Source: Chamaea fasciata (taxonomy: Eukaryota > Chordata > Aves > Passeriformes > Sylviidae). Taken from it: a stretch of DNA of 64,000 nucleotides. The stretch spans positions 84,587,994 to 84,651,993 of the forward strand of contig JARCOQ010000003.1 in the NCBI GenBank assembly GCA_029207755.1, in the 5' to 3' direction. This document shows positions 44,001-57,400 of the stretch, piece by piece (the first letter of the stretch is position 1; each line of letters opens with the position of its first letter). The notes under the pieces are model-generated. The model was given only the letters and a program-made list of their open reading frames with translations. It was not told the origin of the DNA and did not search any database. Made by a program: the position numbers and the translations under genes.

Positions 44001-47000
44001 TTTAGCCAAAATGGGGAATTGTAATACCAAAGCATTCTCTGGCATGGCAAGAAAGTGCAACAGAAGCTAGAGAGCTTTTCCCTTTTTAATATCAAATTCA
44101 CCATTGCCTCAAGAAAACGGCTTTGGGTTTGTTAATTAAACTCTTCACCTCTTTGCTGCTAAGGTTTAAACCATTTTTTAAGCTACTATATCAGCATGGG
44201 TACATCCCCTGCTGCCATCCAGCATGTCATCCTTTTCTTTGCCCCTAGTTCAGCAAGGGTCTGTCTTCATATTCATGGTAAAAACAAGACCGCTTTTACA
44301 AGGTCAGTACTTTTTTTTCTGCCAGAGTAAATCCTATTGCAGATTTGCTAAAGCTTTTTGATTATACCTGAGGGTGACTTCCAGCAATGAGACCCATTGC
44401 TGGAGGCACCCTGCCTTGCTGGGTCACTACCTGGAGGAAATCCCATGCCCTTGGCTGTTCAAAAACCAGTTTTCAAGAGTTTCTTCTTTTGAAATGAATT
44501 CCCTAAAATGGAAGAGGCTGCCTCCTAGCACCCAGGGCCATAACTCTCCTGTCCTTGCGGCAGGTTTCCTGTGGGCTACCCCCTCAGCCCTGCCCCAGAC
44601 ATAGAGTGAGATCCTTGAGAAATCTGTGTGAGATTTATGGTTGAGAGTGGCCTGTAAAATCCACAGAGCTTTGGAGAAATTTCCAACCCTCCATTCTCTA
44701 AATATCATGCCTTGATAGATTAATATGGTTCACCTGCTTTATTTTTCAAGCTGTCAGATATACACTACACTCCTCAAACAAATATGATAGGACAGACAGC
44801 CTGCCAAGGGCTCAAATCCATATTTGGCACAATCCAGTGAGTAATGTTGATTATGAGATAAGAGTGGAGGAGACACGAGGAATGAGAGCTGTTGCTAAGA
44901 CAGGTGCTTGGCAAAATTGGGAAAGGGATTTTCCAAAGAAATTTGGAAGACCTGAAAGCACTGACAAAACTGTTTTGGGCAGAAGGAAAGATGGTCCTAG
45001 ATAGGTGGGAGGGAAGGACAACAGGAGACAGCAAGGCTTATTTATGGTAGTAGAAAGAAGAAAAGAGCAGAGGAAACAGAGAGTTAAATTGTTTAGAAAA
45101 CCAGGACTGAGGACTGGCACTCAGGTCTGGTCTGTGAATTGAGCCCTGCAACCACAACCAATTTAAAGCAGTTGCAGAAACCACATTTTTGAACAGCTGG
45201 AAGTAGAGCTTCAAACTGCTCTCCTGTGCTCTTATTTCTAGCACTTGTATGGATTATTGTCTTCTCTGTTTCTCTTTTTACTGAGCCCTTTTCAAAAGTT
45301 TGAATAGGTAATGAAACAAAACCACCAGAATTCATAAAAATGTACTGCTTTATTATAAATTACAATTCCTAGTCTAAAATAAAATACATAGAAAGAATGA
45401 TGGGGAGACCTCTGCTTTACTTTTAGTATTTACTGTCTTCTGTTTTTTGGTTGTTCTTTTTTCTCCTATTATGTGTAAACCACCCCCCTATTTCTGTCTT
45501 TATAATATGCATTAAAAATATTATATATCCATGGACAGCTAAAAGGAGACAGCCCCATACAAAGAGAGGCACTGCACAAAAGCAGGGTCAGAAACACTGC
45601 CAGACCCAAAGAAATAATAGAAAATGGGTTGGGAAGCACATGACTAAGTGATTTACCCACTGTCATGGCCAGGATGCAGGAAGAATAGGACAACATGCCT
45701 GTTGCCTCCACCCATCACAGATTTGGGCAGGGTGCATGCAACATCTCTGCAGCTTAGCAGCCCCACGTTGCCTTGGCCACTGCACAATTTAGCAACCTTG
45801 GCAGCTTCCACAGGCTCGTTCTTTCCCCTTTTTCTTCCCACCATACATGAGTCACAAAGCCACACATCTCTTCATTAGCTTCTGCTACTTTCTCTAAGGG
45901 GCATGTGTGGGGTAAACAAAACATCTCGACCAAGCCAGACACTCTCTTTATGGATCTCAAAGTAATCTCATGCATTTTGCAGGGTTAATCTGCACAATTC
46001 AGCTGCAAAATCCAAAAACCAACCAACAAATCAACCAACCTAACAGCAGAACTAAATACTGAACAGGGTAATTTGGTATTATCCACCACAAACAGAGAAG
46101 AGAAAACAACATCTTTCTTCCAGGTCCTGCTGGGCTTTCAGTGAGGTGACAGTAGCAGGATTAGTCAACATGCAGCTAAATAACCTGTGTTGGAACAAGG
46201 GTATCTCTGGAGAGAAATCTTCCTATCTGAATTATGGCTCCATCTGCACAGGAGCAAAACATGGAGTTTCCTTTTGTACAACTCCTGGGAAACATGCAGG
46301 AGGCCTGTGAGCAGCTCCTGCACTCCTCTCGAGGTTGGTCACTAGTCCTGCTGGGCAGCAAGGACAGAGAGTAATTCGGACTTGTGGGATAGTTTTTAAA
46401 TTAGCTGAGCCTGTAATCCTTCCACAGCTGCAATGAAATAGCCTCTGACACAAAGAGCAAAGGGATTTCTTTGGGGAAATGTAAATGTGTCCTATATTGC
46501 TAGTTAGGCTGTGAGATTCTCAGTCTAGAGAAGTCAAGCACATTTGCTATTTTTGCACAATAGAGACAAGTTTTAGCTGGGGCTTCTTCCTGTATGCATC
46601 ATAAGACAACCAGGAGTAAGTAGCATGTGAATAAATAACCTGTGTTGAGAACTGTAGGCACTTTCTTGGAAGAAAGGGCATGTGAATAGCCCTCAGCAGA
46701 GGAGGATGTGAATTTCTAGGCAAGACTTGTGTGTGCAAACAAGTGCCTTTGCCCATATTGGTACAGCAGGAGGAGGTGGCCCAGGTGGAGCTCTTAGCCA
46801 GAGCCTGACTTTCTCACTGGGCTCTGTGCTTCTCTTCATTCACTGCTTTCAAAGGGATGCCACTACTTGCATTCCAGCTGAGTTGCCAGACTTGCCATCA
46901 CTTAGAAGTGAATTCTACATCTGTATAAAAAGGGATACTGGCATGACTACTACTTTCTCTGATGATGCCAAAGAAAGCTGCCTCTTAACACGAATACCGG

Positions 47001-47899
47001 CGATTCACTGTCTTCTTTAAATTTTGCTTTTATTACCAATATATGCAATACATTTATGGGATATAATACAGTGTCAGCAAATATTGAGTAAGGGGCTTTT
47101 AAAGGTAACATTATAAAATAGTTGCGTCTTACTTCTCATTATTATTGAGCAATAAATTTCCACCCAGTATGCACAGTCTTGTGAAAAGGTTATTGTCCCT
47201 TGGCTAATAATTTTGCCTATAATAACAAGTGATAGGATATGGTTGAACAAATTACGTGTTTCAGAACAAAGCCCACCAAGACAATTTTATTTTAATAAAG
47301 AATACTTACTCTGGACTACCTTCAACATATAATTTTAGTTGCCCTAAATAATTGCATTCTACAGATATTTGGTTGGTTAGAAAGTCATTTTTGGATGTAT
47401 GTTTTATCACTAAAGTAAATGACCATAGGATTTTAAAATTACTTTGGTTACCACTTTTATCTGCAAGAAAAGGTCAAACCTTAGCAAGTTGAGCAATTAC
47501 CATCAGAAATTATCACTGGGCTATAGTTAAAGTAGAAAGCTCACAAAGCACCTTCTGCACTCTCTATCAATCAAAGAGGTGGGGGAGGTTTAGGAGCTCA
47601 TTGTGTGGATGGGAAGAAGAAACAGAAGCTCCTTTTCATAATATCCCCAGAGTTTTCTCACCTCACTAAACCTTCTCCAAAGTTGTTTGCTAAGCTAGCT
47701 TTCCTTTCAAGGTTCCCTGAATCCTCTAACCCATCATCATCTGAACAAGAACTTACTGGCAAGCTTGTCCAGCGAATTTTTCTCAACTATATCAGTTTCC
47801 AAAAGGAAAGAGACATTTCCCTATAAAGTGTGATTTGCTTAGTCACAGACAGTGGTTGGAAATCCCTGTTTACCATTTGCATGCAAACTCATTGGAAGA
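41071..47899. other. Intergenic DNA, no gene seen
   Basis: This 6.8 kb is AT-rich, with many short ORFs and no recognisable family. A (CCAA)-like low-complexity run lies near 46014-46040. Nothing here has the splice sites, codon structure or conservation pattern I would need to call an exon. Confidence 0.6.
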
Positions 47900-48440
47900 A
47901 AAAGCACCTCTGCAGTCTGCTCTGCACTGGGGAGGCCTCACCTCAAGTCCTGTGTGCAGATTTGGGCACCACAATATGAAAAGGACATTGAGCTGTTAGA
48001 GACAGTCCAAAGGAGGGCAATGAGGATCGTGAAGAGCCTTGAGAGGAAGCTGTGTGAGGAGCGACTGAGAGCACTTGGCTTGTTTGACCTGGAGGAGACT
48101 GAGGGGAGACTTCATTGCAGTTACAAGTTCCTTGTCAGGGGGAGAGGAGGGGCAGGCACTGATCTCTTCTCTGTGGTGACCAGTGACAGCACCCAAGAGG
48201 ATGGCCCAAAGTTGTATCAGGTGCGGTTTAGGTTGGGCTCTCCACCCAGAGTGTGGTTGGGCACTGGCACAGGCTTCTTAGGGACATGGTCACAGCCCCA
48301 ACCCTGACAGAGTCCAAGAAACATTTGGACAAATCTCTTAGGTATATGGTGTTACTCTTGGGGCTGTCCTGTGCAAGGCCAGGAGTTGGACTCCATGATC
48401 CTGATGGGTGCCTTCCAACTCAGCATATTCTGTATTCTAA
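47900..48440 (+). mobile_element. CR1 LINE 3' fragment with long open ORF2 remnant
   Basis: On the plus strand, the frame at 47852-48307 carries the CR1 ORF2 C-terminus, with [19 protein letters not shown] and CEERLRALGLFDLEE blocks. The 3' end (GTTGGACTCCATGATCC to ATTCTGTATTCTAA) is typical of CR1. The frame is open at its start, but a shift puts the expected C-terminal HWNRLP region out of frame. It is 5'-truncated and inactive. The orientation is opposite to the copies at 10.2 and 40.4 kb. Confidence 0.93.
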
Positions 48441-51400
48441 TAAGGCTTAATATGTCTGGGAAATGCTCTCAACTGTTCATACAATGACAACAGCTGCTCT
48501 GTATAAAGACAAAACTAAATTCTGATGTTGGTGCCATCCGAAGGGAGTTCACCTTGCCAAAAGTCCACCTGAAACCTTGTGTTTCCTTTTATAATATCTT
48601 GAAAAGCAGGATTAAACACCATTTTCAGGTGTAAATCTAATACTTCAGATTAGGAACAGACAAACTCTCAGCTCAGGGGACCGTATGTGAAGATGCATGT
48701 GACTTCTGCCCCAGGTTCTAGCAGCAAGCAGAGCCTTCAGAACCTAAAACCATCAGACATCACTACCTCTCCTGAAAGAAAAGCAGACTTATATCTCACA
48801 TTCAGCAACACATTTGTTTATCAGCTGCCCTTTAAAGTAGTTACTGGCAGTCATGCCTGTCGTGCTAGCATGGGCTTTCCTGTATCACCACGTCTGCCCA
48901 TCTGGTTATGGTAGTACAACTGTGGGCTACCCTTCCAACCTGCTACTGCTGTGCTACAGCAGAGGCCAAAGTGACCCAGCTACAACAGTTTTAGATCCCA
49001 ACTCTGCTATTCTTAGTGCAGTTTTAGTCCCTTAAATATCCAGCAGACAAAGCTGCTCTTTGCTTGAGTCTGTCCCTCAGTGCCACAGAGCGTCCCACTG
49101 GCTCACAACATGTCCCCTCTCAAGTGCCACACAGGGCTGCATATTTCTCTGTGTGGAAGTTGTCTACTCCCACGAAAAAATCTACAGAGAACCTAGTCAG
49201 AGCAGTTTTGTTTTTTTAAAACACATGAAAATGCTATATCTTTAAGCAAAAGATAGCATAGCTTCAGTATTATTAGCTCTCCTGAAGTTCAGCTTTGTAA
49301 CATTATCTGAAGTATCTTGACGAATATGAAAATATGATCATAACTGGAACAATTCACTTGTAAATTCACCACTAAAATATGCCTAGCCTTATGACCACTG
49401 TACAGTCATATGTCTGTCTCTCTGTTCTAGGTACTTTGACCACTGCTAAGGAAGCAGCTGTGAGATATCAGTTATTCTGGAATATTTTTACTAACTACTA
49501 ATAAGAAAACTAGAAATTGACTTTATTTTCTTCTGTTTATACAGAAACACGCTTCAGACCTCATTGCTGTTTGCTACTTATCCTTTTATTTATTTTCTTC
49601 TCTGGAGCATAACCGCTGTTACTGTTGTTTCTTAATATAATTTGAGATGTGATGGCGTCCAAAGTCCTACTTCGACTGGGAACAAGGTCCCCTAGAATTG
49701 GAAAGACTATGGATACATGAGAAGACATTGTCTGTGTCTCAAAATTTTAAAATGGAATTCAAAACAAGTTGTAAGGATGAAGAACCAGATGGAAGATGAG
49801 CGCAGTTGTGAGCTGAATAATCACAGTACTGTGGTTACATAAAGCACATAAGCAAATGTGTGCTTCCAGGGTGACTAAGTCTGAATCTATAATATAAGAA
49901 AACCCCAAGAATATCAGCTTCAGTGTGTATGGGCTATCAATGGATGACCAGTTTCTTGAAGGCTACACGTGTAGGCTGCAGAAGGCAGTGATGTCTTGAG
50001 GAGGGTTTTAAGCAGGGTCATGGTCTCACCACGGGGTGAGCACAGCATGTACAAGGGAAAATGTGCAAAGATTAGAGTCTTTTGTGAGTGAGACAGGGAA
50101 GGAAGCCTTCAGTGCTGGTAGCATGATAATGAAAGCTACAAGGGCAACATGTTCTAAGACAAAATCAGTAAAGTAGGACAAGGTAAAACTGTGCAAAGCC
50201 TCAGTGTAACATCTCAAGTTCAGCAGCAGGAAAGGGGAACTTGTGAAGACTTTCAGCAGGGTGGGAGAGCCGGGCTGCTGCCTCAGAAACACATGGCTTT
50301 TGTCTTACCTTTTTATAGTTTGAAAGTAATATGGGGAAGGGAACAAAATGTGTTACTGTAGGCTTTGCTGTTAGGAGAGGTGAGGAGGGTCTGAATGGCC
50401 ATGTGCAAAGCAGCAACGGTGATTGCTTTAGAAGGAGTTTCTGGTGGTTTTGAATGTGATCTGCATGTTGGGAGAAATGAGGAAAATAATAATGCAGGAT
50501 CCAAAGCAATACGAGAACGGTGGCAGTGGCAGCAGTTGTAGATAATGAGAATTTGAGAATTTGACAGGGAAGAGGAGTTTTGATTTTTCTCAGTTAAGCC
50601 CTTGATTAGGTATCTCCAAAGTGAGATGTTGAATATAGACCAAATTTCAGAGCCTGGTGAAAGTGAGTAATGGAAGAAGTAGTTTTGAATTGCAGTGAGC
50701 TGCAGAGGGAAAAGGCTAAAGTGAATTTGGCTGGAAAGTCACTGTTCTAGCTGATCATGGAAAGCTTAAACGAGGACATTTCAGAAAGAAAATTCATTAA
50801 TTTGCATAGAAAGCATCTAATATAACAGTGATCAAAGTGGAGGTCAAAGATAGGTATTTTTGTTAGGATACCAGCTTTCAGGTTGACTGTTTTAACAGGT
50901 CTTACTAATACTTAATTACATGTAGGTTTTTGTTTAGGAACTCAAGGAGAGTGCTTTGTGATTCTTTACAATGGAACAATATAATTATTGTGAATCAACT
51001 CAGCATCTTCATCTTTCCCTCATGCTACAATGGGATGTGAAAGCTACATAGTTAAAAGAATAAGCTATTGTTCCAGAAACAAAAGTTAGATAAAATGCAG
51101 AACAAGTTTAGCATAAGGCCACAATTAAATTAATAAAAACCTGTGTTATAAAAAGCTTTGGCAATGAGAATGAAGAAACCAGAGATTTGCAAGATTTTAA
51201 CATGTAATTATTCCAAATAACCTAGTTTTAATGTAGAACTCTTCAATTTAAAAGCTACCAAAATGTCTTAGATACTACCTTGTAAATCTACTCTTTAAGG
51301 GTTTCATTTTGAGCTTTTTACAGTTAGACAAGGTGGTAACAGTACTTGCAAAATTGCCACAGTGAGCAGAAAGGAAATCAATGGCCATTCAAAAAACATG

Positions 51401-54400
51401 GTTTAATTTTGCCTAGCCTTGAGTGCAAGCTCTCCACTTCACATCTTCAAATTACGTCAGCATCACTGTTTTTTCTTACCCTTTTCCCAATCCTGAGTTC
51501 CCACTCACTTCCCTTTCCCTCACTGTCATTCTTTCCTTATTACTCATGCCTTTTTTCATGATCCCTTCCTATCAAAAGCCAGGCCTAGTACGGATCTAAT
51601 ATGACATTTCCTTCCTCACAGAGTGTGTTTTCTGTTTTTATTCCTGCACTCCATGTCAGCTTTGCTCAGTGAGTGTGTAAATGCAGGAGGACAAGGCACA
51701 CTGCTGCTCCATGCCGAGCAAAACCCCAGGAGTAGGCAGGCACATTCCTGATCATTCCTGGACACATCACAGCCTGGCTGCCAGAGGAGTAACAAACTCT
51801 GTGGCAAATTGGAAATGCATTAAATTGAAGGACATCTTTATACAATGGACTTGTTCTTGGAAAGTTATTTTTTTCTGGGGGAACACAATCCAGCTCCACA
51901 CCAACAATGTTTTAAGGCGGCTTGTTATTTTAGAACAGGAAGTGAAGAATAGAAAAGTCATTTCCTGAAGGTACCTCCAAATGTAGAGGAATTACCCAAG
52001 ATGGAATCTGTCCTGGTTTTCTGGCTAATAACTTCCCCTCTAATTCCTTTGCCAAGTCCTGTATACAGCTGGTCAGGGCTCTCATATGTCATGTGAAATA
52101 CAACATTTACAAAAGCACCATATCCCCATCACAATTACAGAGCACTGTTGAGAAGTGGGCTTATAGGGAAAGATCAGGGAAAATCTCTTTTTCAGGTGTT
52201 TCCTTGCAAGTACTTTGCTCTCCTGGTGACAAGCACTGCTCAGGGCTCATTTATTATCTATTTAATACACTAGAAGTGTTAAGGGTACTGTTGTATTTCT
52301 GTTACTGAGGCTAATGGAAATGTATTTTTGCAACTGTTAATTTTTCCTTTCCTGCTGTGCTAGAGACCAGACATATTCAGGTGGATTTTTTTCAAAATAG
52401 CATTAATTTTCAGTGATCTAATGGATCCAAGGCACAACCACTAAATTTCTTTTCACCAAAATGGAAATTAATGTGCCATGGAAAATCAGCTCAGCATGAC
52501 ACTGCCATCTGAGAGGGATTCTCAGAAGGAGAATGATTTGGTCCTGGGTAATGCAATTTTTGATCCTGATAAAGCACTACATATTTTTTAAAATCTGGCT
52601 ATTAATTCCAACACTGTAAGTTCAGTTATCAGGTCTGTTAAATATCCTCTGCAGTTCTTATTTCTCCACCACTTTAGAAGATATGATTCAAACAAAAAAG
52701 CAAATGTGACACAAATGAAGCAAAATACATTGTGTATTAACAAAACTAGAGTAAAATCTCTTTCCTATAGTCTTTTTACGTACATCTATTTACATAAGAA
52801 ATAAGAAATTTTAAATGTTTCTATTTCCCTCTTATCTAGTAAACTGAAGCAGGTCTTTAGTGCTGCATCAAATCCAGATTCTGAGCTAAGTGGTCCTTCA
52901 TTGCTGCCCCAAGATTAATTTGACATTTTGTATAATGAACTATAGAATGTAGTGTGAAAATATAGAACCCAGTCTGGTAAAATGCTGAAAATTCCTGATT
53001 TCAGTGGAAATTGAGGGCATTTGGACTCAATATGAACCTTCAATTCTTGCTATCATATTTATGTTTATACTTGCCCAGCAAACTTGCGTCACCTCAGAGC
53101 AGAGTAAAGCTCCCAGAGTAAAAATCAAACACAAAAAGAAGATGACAAAAATGCAATAGGACACACTGCTGCTGGAGTTCATTTAAGTTTCAAAACCAAA
53201 CTTCTCACCAGCTGAGCTCTGTGCAATACTTGAGTGAGAAATTAGGAATAGAAAAAAAGTGTATGGCAGACTGTGTGTCTTTCATGCCTGACATTTTGGG
53301 GAGTCATGAGTTCCTGACTTGACCTGACGTGGACATGCTGTGTGACCATCAGTAAGGCTTTGACTTTCCTTTATGTAAAAATTGGCAAAATGTTGGGTGG
53401 ATTGGAAGGTTGAGTGATGCTACCAGTGCATGACCACTTGCTTCACTAAGTGGAAGAAAGGGCAGAAATTGTACATGAAATACAGAGACAGTAATTTGGA
53501 GAAGGTGTTCCAGAACTTCAATATTGAACCTAGGCAACCTGTGAAGTCCTATTCTAGAATAAATGGACTGAACACATTAATACTTTGGTGGCAGAGATCC
53601 TACAGAGCAGAGAACATTCCCTCTAACCAGTCAGAGATTGCCGGAGGTCCAGATGGAAGAGAAAAAGCGTGGTAGGGGTTATAAAGTCTCTATTAGCACT
53701 TTCTAGTTTGCTATAAAATATTCTGTGTCTTTTGATGCACTTGTATTTGCACTCCTCTCATTGATATGGGTGCTGCTTCTGTCTCTTCTTTTAATGATGC
53801 CAACAAATGAAGACAGACCAGGGCATTGGGGATGGTGTGAATGGCTGTGTCTGGGCATGTGTGGAAGAATGAGTGTTTGCATAGCTGGAGGAGAATGTAC
53901 TGCTTCATGTCATTTATCAGAGAAGGCTGAGACCAAAGTCTTGGGGAGAAAAAATAAACATGAAGCTCTTGTGCTAGAGATGATTTCAACAATATCATTT
54001 CAATTATAAAAGCCACATAAACAGCAGGAGAATCAGAAGGGCAACACTAAGCAAAAATGTGTTCACATGAGTCCTGATTTAGCTGTTCTGGCATTTTTAT
54101 AGAGGATGCTTCATCTTTGTCATTGCTATGGGAATAAAGAGAAGAGGAAATAATAAAATCCTCCTGAATTTCCTCTGATTAAACCCCTACATCTTTTCTT
54201 GTCTATTAGCAAGAGTTCAAAAATAACTGCTAGACATAACAGTCTGACAACACAAGGGAATGATCAGGAGAATTTTATATCCTCATTAGCCCATCACGGA
54301 AAACACAATTTCTCTGATACTGCATCCAGATCACTCCTTTTTCAAACAGCTTAAATCAGTGGCAGTACTGTACCGAATTTGAGACCAGAGTGAACATTAC

Positions 54401-57400
54401 ATTGTTAGAGAGTGGCTTCCTGTATGACCAGGCTGAAGACTTTCTCCCCATTGCATTTTACAGTAAGCCAAATAGCTAATTTTTAATATTGTGATTTCCC
54501 TAAATGCCTTCAAGACCTGATGTAAATACAATGAGAGAGGGAAAACCACCGCTGAGAATTTTTGCAATGGCCAAGCAGACTCATCATTAAGAATCTGTCT
54601 TGTTCCCCATTTAAATTTGTCTGCCTTGATTCCAGGCATGACTTTCCCAGAATGGCTGAAGATGCAGTCCTCAGTGTTTTTTCCTAATAAGGGATGTACA
54701 CTTTGCAGTTAATTTGCTTCTCAAGCTCCCTTTTGATCCAAAACACAGAGAGACCTTTTGAAGAATTAGGTCAAGCAACAGGAACTATGACACAAAGCTC
54801 AGCACAGTAGACTGTAAAGTACTGAAAATCTCTTTACCGAGGAGAATTTGCTCCCACTCTCAATCATTACTGGGAAACTTTTATGCGCATTTTCTAATAT
54901 TTCCACATTGTGCCAAAACATGTTCTTACCAGTGAGCCCCTTACCAGGCTCACTTATCCCCGGTCTAAAAGTATCTCTTTGCCACTGCTCAGTGTCCTCT
55001 CTTAATGCAATAAGACTGGCATTTTTCTTCACAGGGGCCTCCTTTCACCTTTTCACTCATCCTAATCCCTAAGGAGTACATGATTTGCCCAGTACACACC
55101 CATTTTCTTGGTATAGGCTAAAGTTTCTGTTCCTGTATATTGGGATGTATTAGGTGCATGAAAATATTTGTTTTATGAATGGGCTTACATACTGAGTTAG
55201 ATTCATTCTCAAAAGACTGTTCAGCCTTCCTCAGTATTTGCCACTTTAGAGGGATCATCCAAAACTTCTGTCAGGAAAGATCTCTGGAATCTCTTCAGAT
55301 GTTTGCGAAACTTTTGGTAGCACTTAGTCCACAGGCAAAGCTTTCAGAATATTCACCAGTGATTCTCCACTGAAAATTGTTTAAAATTGGATTGCTACAC
55401 AACTTTGAGTCCATTCTGAGATGTATTTTGCAGTATACTGCACTCCATATCTTTTACTGTAGTGGTGTCTCTTACTAAGTAGTCCGGATGGATTACAGGT
55501 AGGTGGTATCTTTAAAAACTAAATTTGCAAACTTATCAAAGAGGAAATTGTGTTTGACTGAGCCTATTTCCTATGCTTTACCAGTATTAATTATACTGTC
55601 AACATTTAATTCTTTAACTAATAAGTTCCAAACAGTTGTCAGATTGATGTCAAGCACAGCCCACATATAATTACCTGGGTCATTCTACTCACAGTATGAA
55701 TATTAGTGTTCTTACAGTCTGGAGGAATTTTCATGGCATATCAAAGCAAACAGGTAGCAGTGAGGCACAAGTCTCCATAGCTCAGTTCATCAGCAACCCC
55801 ACAGCTTATTCCGAGTTTGCGGGAGTTTTTATGGATGTCATTGCACTCTCTGAGTCACTGAAAATAGCTATGACTAAACTGTTATGAAATCTTCTCTTTC
55901 CAGGCAAGGTGCACTGCATTTCTGTGTATTAAAGAGTACAATTATCCTATGGCTGAGCTGTCATTCTAAAACCAGATTACTTTCCTGCAGTGTAATGTGG
56001 AGAACTACAAAGTCTTGCACTGCTATCTGCATTTTTCCTCCTCCATGTAATGGCTAATTCCTGGAACCAATTTTGGGGTTTCATTAAATCCCTTAATGTT
56101 TTCCTCAGAGTTCCAGGTCAAGGCTCATCAGATGAGCAATTGCTTGACATAGTGGATAATGACTTACTTTCAATATGAAAAAGAAAAAAAAAAAAAAGAA
56201 GACTCCACAGATAAAATATGTTTTAATTAGAGACTTTTTTATTTCTTACGCAATGATTTGTGTTATCAGTATTAATTCTCCTCTCTTCTTCCTGAAATAA
56301 TTTATTGAATATTAGAATAAGAAGGGAGTAAGAAATGGTAAAAATAAGGAAATAATAATCAAGATTCTAGGGTTTAATGAAAAAATAAGTGAATGAGAAA
56401 TTTGGGGTATTCTTATGGAAATATTGCAAAAATAAAGTGCCCACTGTTTTTGAGAATTTTCAAAGGTTGTTACCAAATTCTAAAAATGTAGCCTTTTCAT
56501 ATACAATGTGCAATATATATATATATATTTCAGCAATTCACAACTCTTCTACTGACTTTCAAAAGCCATCAAAAATTATTTTGGCCCTCTAATTAGACTT
56601 GCTACAATATAAAGAGGACTTCCAAGAACATGTTACTTTTTCTTGTTTCTCTCCATCTAGTATCAGTCGGTAAAGATCAAACTTTTTTGAAAGAGATACC
56701 TAGAGCTGCTCTAGCACCTCTGTGTGGCACACCAGATCAAATTATCTTGTCTGCTAAAATTTCCAACTTACTTCTCTTGTGAATTTTTTTTACCTCAAAT
56801 TTCAGGCACGTTTTCTTATATTAACTCTGAAGATCCTCCATTAGCAACATTTTCTTTCTTTTGTAGGTACTCCTGAACTGACAACAGACTTTTCCTTAAC
56901 CTACCCTTTGATAATCTAAATATATTGACATTTTGAGTGGCTTGCTACAAGGCGTATCTTTCAATCCTTTAATCATTCTCAGAGCTTTCTTCTCTGAGTT
57001 ATGTCCAATTTCTCAGCATTTCTATTAAAGTAAAGATGCCTAAAAGAAATTGAATTACTGTCAGGTGTATTTTTTCAAGTTCTGCTTGGTATGCCTTCCT
57101 TTCTACCTCCCGAGTGTGTATTGGTGCCACACCTAAAGACGTGGCCTGCACTCAACTTGCTAACAGTCATGACCCATTTTTCAGAACCTGTGACTTTCCC
57201 ATATAAATCTCACCCTCCTACATTCTTTTTATACTGAAACGTTACTTCTACTTGTCCATTGCAAATTACATAGAGGTTATTTTTGTACTCCTTTGTAAGC
57301 AACCCAGATCTCTAACTACTGTCCTTTTGTGGGGTTTTTCTGGTCATGTATCAAGATTATATGTTTCTATCACCTGAATAATTTTTAGCAATAAGGACAT

